DNA of 64,000 nt, taken from JBCBDX01 sp039815825 (GTDB taxonomy: Bacteria > Pseudomonadota > Alphaproteobacteria > Rhizobiales > Rhizobiaceae). Shown one piece after another: positions 60,806 to 64,000 of the stretch. Position 1 is the stretch's first letter, and each line of letters starts with the position of its first letter. The translations under genes and the position numbers were made by a program. The notes beneath the pieces are model-generated. The model was not told the origin of the DNA, searched no databases, and was given only the letters and a program-made list of their open reading frames with translations. The stretch covers positions 1-64,000 of the forward strand of contig JBCBYO010000011.1 in NCBI GenBank assembly GCA_039815825.1, read 5' to 3'.

Positions 60806-61354
60806 ATGAATGATTTTCTTGAGAAGCGTTTTTCAAAACGCCAGCCCGACGGAGACACGCACGCGCGCGATGTCTGCGATCGCTGCGGTTTCGTAGACTA
60901 TCAAAATCCGAAAATTGTTGTTGGTTCCGTGGTTGAGCATGGCGGGCAAATTCTCTTGTGCCGTCGAGCGATAGAACCTCGCTATGGTTTCTGGACGGTA
61001 CCGGCTGGTTATCTGGAGATGGGTGAAACGCCGGAAGAAGGCGCCAAACGTGAAGCGCTTGAGGAAGCCAATGCGTCGCTAGAGCTCCACGAACTCATGG
61101 CGGTTTACACGGTGCGTAAGCTCAGTCAGGTGCAACTGATTTACCGTGCGACTTTGACAAGCCCGACATTCAGTGCCGGTGAGGAAAGTCTTGATGTTCA
61201 GTTGTTTGATTGGGCGGACATTCCGTGGGACGAACTGGCGTTTCCAACCGTGAAGTGGATGATCGATCATTTTGCCGCTTGGCAGAAGGGTCAATTGGCG
61301 CTGCCTGCGAGTAATCCGATTGATGATGATGGCGTTTTTGAGATTGTTGCCTGA
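60806..61354 (+). CDS. NUDIX hydrolase with zinc-ribbon-like N-terminus
   Basis: A 182-aa pyrophosphohydrolase-type protein. N-terminal CDRCGFVDYQNPK has a CxxC half zinc site as in the NudC-like branch; the Nudix box reads GYLEMGETPEEGAKREALEEA near residues 70-92. The glycine that normally follows EE is Asn (EEAN), common in this subgroup. The substrate (a nucleoside diphosphate derivative) cannot be told. It sits between ccmG and dapF, possibly continuing that operon. Confidence 0.9.
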   Translation: MNDFLEKRFSKRQPDGDTHARDVCDRCGFVDYQNPKIVVGSVVEHGGQILLCRRAIEPRYGFWTVPAGYLEMGETPEEGAKREALEEANASLELHELMAVYTVRKLSQVQLIYRATLTSPTFSAGEESLDVQLFDWADIPWDELAFPTVKWMIDHFAAWQKGQLALPASNPIDDDGVFEIVA

Positions 61355-61429
61355 ATTCGTGAGGCACTTTTATTTCTTCGTTCCATCCGCCATATAGGCC
61401 ACGACCTTTTTTAATTGTTTGAGCAGGAA

Positions 61430-62332
61430 ATGGACGTCCCATTTGCGAAAATGAACGGGCTGGGTAACCAGATTATTGTGGCTGACATGCGCGGCCGCGA
61501 CGATCTCGTTTCACCGGACGCTGCGGTAGCGCTCAACGCATTTGAAGCGACGGCTTTCGATCAGCTCATGGCCATACATGACCCGCGCACTGATGGTACC
61601 GATAATTTTGTTGCGATCATCAACAATGACGGTTCCCAAGCTGGCGCCTGCGGTAATGGTATGCGCTGCGTGGTTCAGGCGCTGAATGCCGACAACGAGC
61701 AATCAGTTTTCACCTTTGAGACTATCGCCGGAATTTTGAGCGCGGAGATGCTTGGTCATGATCGCATATCTGTCGACATGGGCCGACCTCGTTTCGGATG
61801 GCAGGATATTCCTTTGGAAGAGGAATTCGCTGATACGACCGGTATACAATTGCAAATTGGACCGATTGATGATCCCGTTTTGCACACACCATCGGTGGCC
61901 TCGATGGGTAATCCCCACGCGATCTTTTGGGTCGATGATGTCTGGTCTTATGAACTGGATCGGTTCGGGCCGTTGCTGGAGAACCATCCGATTTTCCCGG
62001 ACCGTGCCAATATCAGCTTGGCTGATGTGAAGGCACGCGACCACATTGTCATTCGCACATGGGAACGTGGCGTCGGGCTGACGCAAGCCTGCGGTTCTGC
62101 GGCTTGCGCGACTTTGGTTTCTGCTGTTCGAAAAAACCTGGCCGACCGGTCAGCGACCGTAACGGTTCCCGGTGGGGATCTGCACATCCAGTGGACTGAT
62201 AATGACCATGTCATGATGACCGGACCCGCTGAGTGGGAGTTTTCAGGCTATTTTGACCCGAAAACGGGTGAGTGGCGCCGCGACGGCGTTGCGGCCAATG
62301 ACAATGGCCCACACGATGAGGCAGTCAACTAA
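61430..62332 (+). CDS. dapF: Diaminopimelate epimerase
   Basis: Interconverts LL- and meso-diaminopimelate in lysine and peptidoglycan synthesis; 300 aa from ATG 61430. The two catalytic cysteines lie in GACGNGMRC (near 73-81) and TQACGSAACA (near 217-222). Opening FAKMNGLGNQIIV is standard. The frame is open from TTG 61415, which I consider less likely. The stop and the mtaB start overlap by one base (TAATG). Confidence 0.95.
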   Translation: MDVPFAKMNGLGNQIIVADMRGRDDLVSPDAAVALNAFEATAFDQLMAIHDPRTDGTDNFVAIINNDGSQAGACGNGMRCVVQALNADNEQSVFTFETIAGILSAEMLGHDRISVDMGRPRFGWQDIPLEEEFADTTGIQLQIGPIDDPVLHTPSVASMGNPHAIFWVDDVWSYELDRFGPLLENHPIFPDRANISLADVKARDHIVIRTWERGVGLTQACGSAACATLVSAVRKNLADRSATVTVPGGDLHIQWTDNDHVMMTGPAEWEFSGYFDPKTGEWRRDGVAANDNGPHDEAVN

Positions 62333-63636
62333 TGGCGGTAGACGTCAAGAACTTTGGCTGCCGATTGAATATCCATGAGGGTGAGGTTGCCAAGCGCCAG
62401 GCAGAAGCAGCCGGTTTGTCCTCGCTTGAGGGTGGGGCTGTAGTCGTTAATACCTGTGCTGTTACCGGTGAAGCGGTGCGGCAGGCCAAGCAGGCAATCC
62501 GCAAAACCCGCCGGGAGAAGCCGCACGCGCGCATTATCGTCACTGGTTGTGCGGCACAGATTGCCCCGGATGATTTCGCCACGATGGAAGAGGTCGATTT
62601 GATCATCGGCAATGATGACAAGCTTAAAGTCCAACCCTATCGCGCGCTGCCGGAGTTTGGCGTCAATCAATTTGAAAAGGTACGGGTCAACAACATTTTT
62701 GAGGTCACCGAAAACGCGCCGCATATGGTCAACGCGATCGAGGGTCACACACGTGCATTCGTTCAGGTGCAAAATGGCTGCGATCATCGCTGTACGTTCT
62801 GCATCATCCCTTACGGGCGGGGCCGGTCCCGTTCTGTGCCGATGGGCGGCGTTATTGAGCAGATCCGCACGCTGGTTGAGAACGGCTATCGCGAAGTGGT
62901 TTTAACGGGCGTTGATCTGACTTCCTACGGTCCGGATTTACCAGGCACGCCTTCGCTGGGTAAGCTTGTGAAAACGATCTTGCGATCGGTCCCTGAGTTG
63001 GATCGCTTGCGTCTCTCTTCAATCGATTCCATCGAGGCCGATGCGGATCTATTTGACGCTATTGCCAATGAAGAGCGGCTGATGCCGCACTTTCACCTTT
63101 CCATGCAGCACGGCGATGATATGATTTTAAAGCGGATGAAGCGTCGCCATCTGCGGGCAGATTCCGTGGCGTTCTGCAAACAGGTGCGTGATCTCAGGCC
63201 GGAGGCTGCGTTTTCAGCTGACATGATCGCCGGCTTTCCCACCGAAACGGATGCGATGTTCGACAACGCTTTGTCGATTGTTGATGAGTGCGGGCTTTCA
63301 AAAGTTCATGCTTTTCCCTTTTCGGCACGCCCTGGCACACCTGCTGCAAAAATGCCCCAGCTTGATCGTGCACTCGTTAAACAACGTGCGGCGGCGTTGC
63401 GTGCCAAGTCCGACAGCGTTTGGGCGCGACATCTCGATAAATTTGCCGGTGGCCTTTTCACCGCCTTGATTGAGAATGGCGGTGTTGGGCGCATCGAAGA
63501 CTTCACGCCCATCAGGGTCAGCGGCAATTTACCCGCAGGGCTGCTGGTGCCTGTAACTGTTTCCGGACATGATGGTGACATGCTTGTCGGTGATGCGACT
63601 CCGGATAAACGCGTAAAAGTATTGGCGGCGGAATAA
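62332..63636 (+). CDS. mtaB: tRNA (t6A37) methylthiotransferase MtaB
   Basis: Radical-SAM enzyme that adds methylthio to t6A37 of tRNA; its substrate modification depends on TsaD, also in this window. 434 aa. The auxiliary cluster cysteines are Cys10, Cys42 and Cys73; the radical-SAM triad is NGCDHRCTFC (Cys150, Cys154, Cys157). A TRAM domain (from ~370) completes the protein. It shares a dapF-mtaB-ftsY operon typical of Rhizobiales. Confidence 0.95.
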   Translation: MAVDVKNFGCRLNIHEGEVAKRQAEAAGLSSLEGGAVVVNTCAVTGEAVRQAKQAIRKTRREKPHARIIVTGCAAQIAPDDFATMEEVDLIIGNDDKLKVQPYRALPEFGVNQFEKVRVNNIFEVTENAPHMVNAIEGHTRAFVQVQNGCDHRCTFCIIPYGRGRSRSVPMGGVIEQIRTLVENGYREVVLTGVDLTSYGPDLPGTPSLGKLVKTILRSVPELDRLRLSSIDSIEADADLFDAIANEERLMPHFHLSMQHGDDMILKRMKRRHLRADSVAFCKQVRDLRPEAAFSADMIAGFPTETDAMFDNALSIVDECGLSKVHAFPFSARPGTPAAKMPQLDRALVKQRAAALRAKSDSVWARHLDKFAGGLFTALIENGGVGRIEDFTPIRVSGNLPAGLLVPVTVSGHDGDMLVGDATPDKRVKVLAAE

Positions 63637-63638
63637 AG

Positions 63639-64000
63639 ATGGCTGGATTTCTTAAACGGGTATTCTCGTTTGGCCGCAAAAAAGTCGAAGAAGCGCCTGC
63701 AGAGACTATTGAGCAGGAAGTAGTCGAAGAGCTCGATCCTCCCGTTGAGGAGGCATCCCCAGCCGAGGAAAGTCTGGCCGAAATCGAACTGCCTGCGACC
63801 ATTGAGGAGCCATCGGTTGAGGAAGTACCTCAGGCCTTGGAAGTCGAGAAAGAAACATCTGTTGCTACCGAACCTGATGAGGACAAGCCCAAACCGGCGC
63901 CTTCAACGCCAGATGTGGATCCGGTCAACAAGGTTGTTATCGGTGAGGAACAACCGGAACCAAAGGTTGAAGCTGAGCCAGAAAAGCCCGCGGGTTGGTT
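63639..64000 (+). CDS. ftsY: Signal recognition particle receptor FtsY (3' truncated by window edge)
   Basis: First ~120 residues of the SRP receptor GTPase. The amphipathic start MAGFLKRVFSFGRKK binds membrane; it is followed by the long acidic A domain, rich in Glu, Val and Pro, which ends with PEKPAGW, where FtsY proteins enter the conserved GWF-x-RL NG domain. The GTPase part lies to the right of the window. Two bases separate it from mtaB. Confidence 0.9.
   Translation, partial: MAGFLKRVFSFGRKKVEEAPAETIEQEVVEELDPPVEEASPAEESLAEIELPATIEEPSVEEVPQALEVEKETSVATEPDEDKPKPAPSTPDVDPVNKVVIGEEQPEPKVEAEPEKPAGW

Noticed and set aside
1..64000. Mobile elements, prophage, CRISPR, rRNA
   Set aside because: No transposase, integrase, phage structural gene, regularly spaced repeat or rRNA-like sequence was seen in any part of the window.

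Overview
The window is a stretch of core chromosome from an alphaproteobacterium, most likely a Hyphomicrobiales (Rhizobiales) member of moderate GC. The grounds are the gene families and their order: an ImuC/DnaE2 polymerase, the tsaD | hemC-hemD-mitofilin-hemY block, an IalB-family protein, DUF2794 and DUF1223 proteins, acnA | ccmABCDG and dapF-mtaB-ftsY. From memory this order resembles Sinorhizobium and Brucella chromosomes; I could not run a comparison. I see no rRNA, insertion sequence, prophage or CRISPR array, and one tRNA gene. Both window edges cut a gene (dnaE2 at the left, ftsY at the right).

Layout. 1-5.6 kb: error-prone polymerase, tRNA-Gly(GCC) and a run of small protein-quality and translation genes (ProXp-ala editing protein, YbbN-like thioredoxin, LON-domain protein, Trm112-like protein, TetR regulator). 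5.6-9.8 kb: ubiquinone hydroxylase, acyl-CoA thioesterase, and the nitrogen pair glnK-amtB. 9.9-16.5 kb: ftsK behind a CtrA-type box, lolA, xthA, a lone cyclic-nucleotide-binding domain, an OmpR-type regulator, a YkuD-fold transpeptidase and a DUF1761 protein. 16.5-24.7 kb: EVE protein, gpsA and tsaD on the minus strand, then hemC, hemD, a mitofilin-like protein, hemY and a TerB-like protein on the plus strand. 24.7-35.7 kb: amidotransferase, MFS exporter, YggT, DUF167 protein, pyrophosphatase, acetyltransferase, typA, aldo/keto reductase, M3 peptidase and a membrane-anchored TAXI protein. 35.7-43 kb: argG, PAP2 phosphatase, LysE exporter, rlmN, IalB protein, a lone ECF sigma factor, YkvA protein, pterin dehydratase and thpR. 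43-49 kb: an SGNH esterase divergent from a YbbA/YbbP-type ABC exporter, a Bax-inhibitor-1 protein behind a structured leader, an acetyltransferase and a DUF2794 protein. 49-55 kb: DUF1223 protein, a D-amino-acid dehydrogenase controlled by a tandem glycine riboswitch, and a sulfolipid operon (sqdBDC). 55-64 kb: acnA, the cytochrome c maturation operon ccmABCDG, a NUDIX hydrolase, dapF, mtaB and ftsY.

How the parts work together. Several blocks are pathway units: hemC-hemD make uroporphyrinogen III, ccmABCDG handle haem delivery to c-type cytochromes, sqdBDC make sulfoquinovosyl diacylglycerol, and glnK-amtB couple ammonium uptake to nitrogen status. Regulation is visible as RNA and DNA elements: a tandem glycine riboswitch, a ybhL-type leader, a CtrA box, a weak sigma-54-like promoter, and several terminators. 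The least explained element is a strongly self-complementary stretch at about 49.31-49.42 kb in the largest gap, a candidate uncharacterised structured RNA. dadA plus sqdBDC look like additions to an otherwise conserved neighbourhood. Convergent gene pairs almost always abut or share stop codons.
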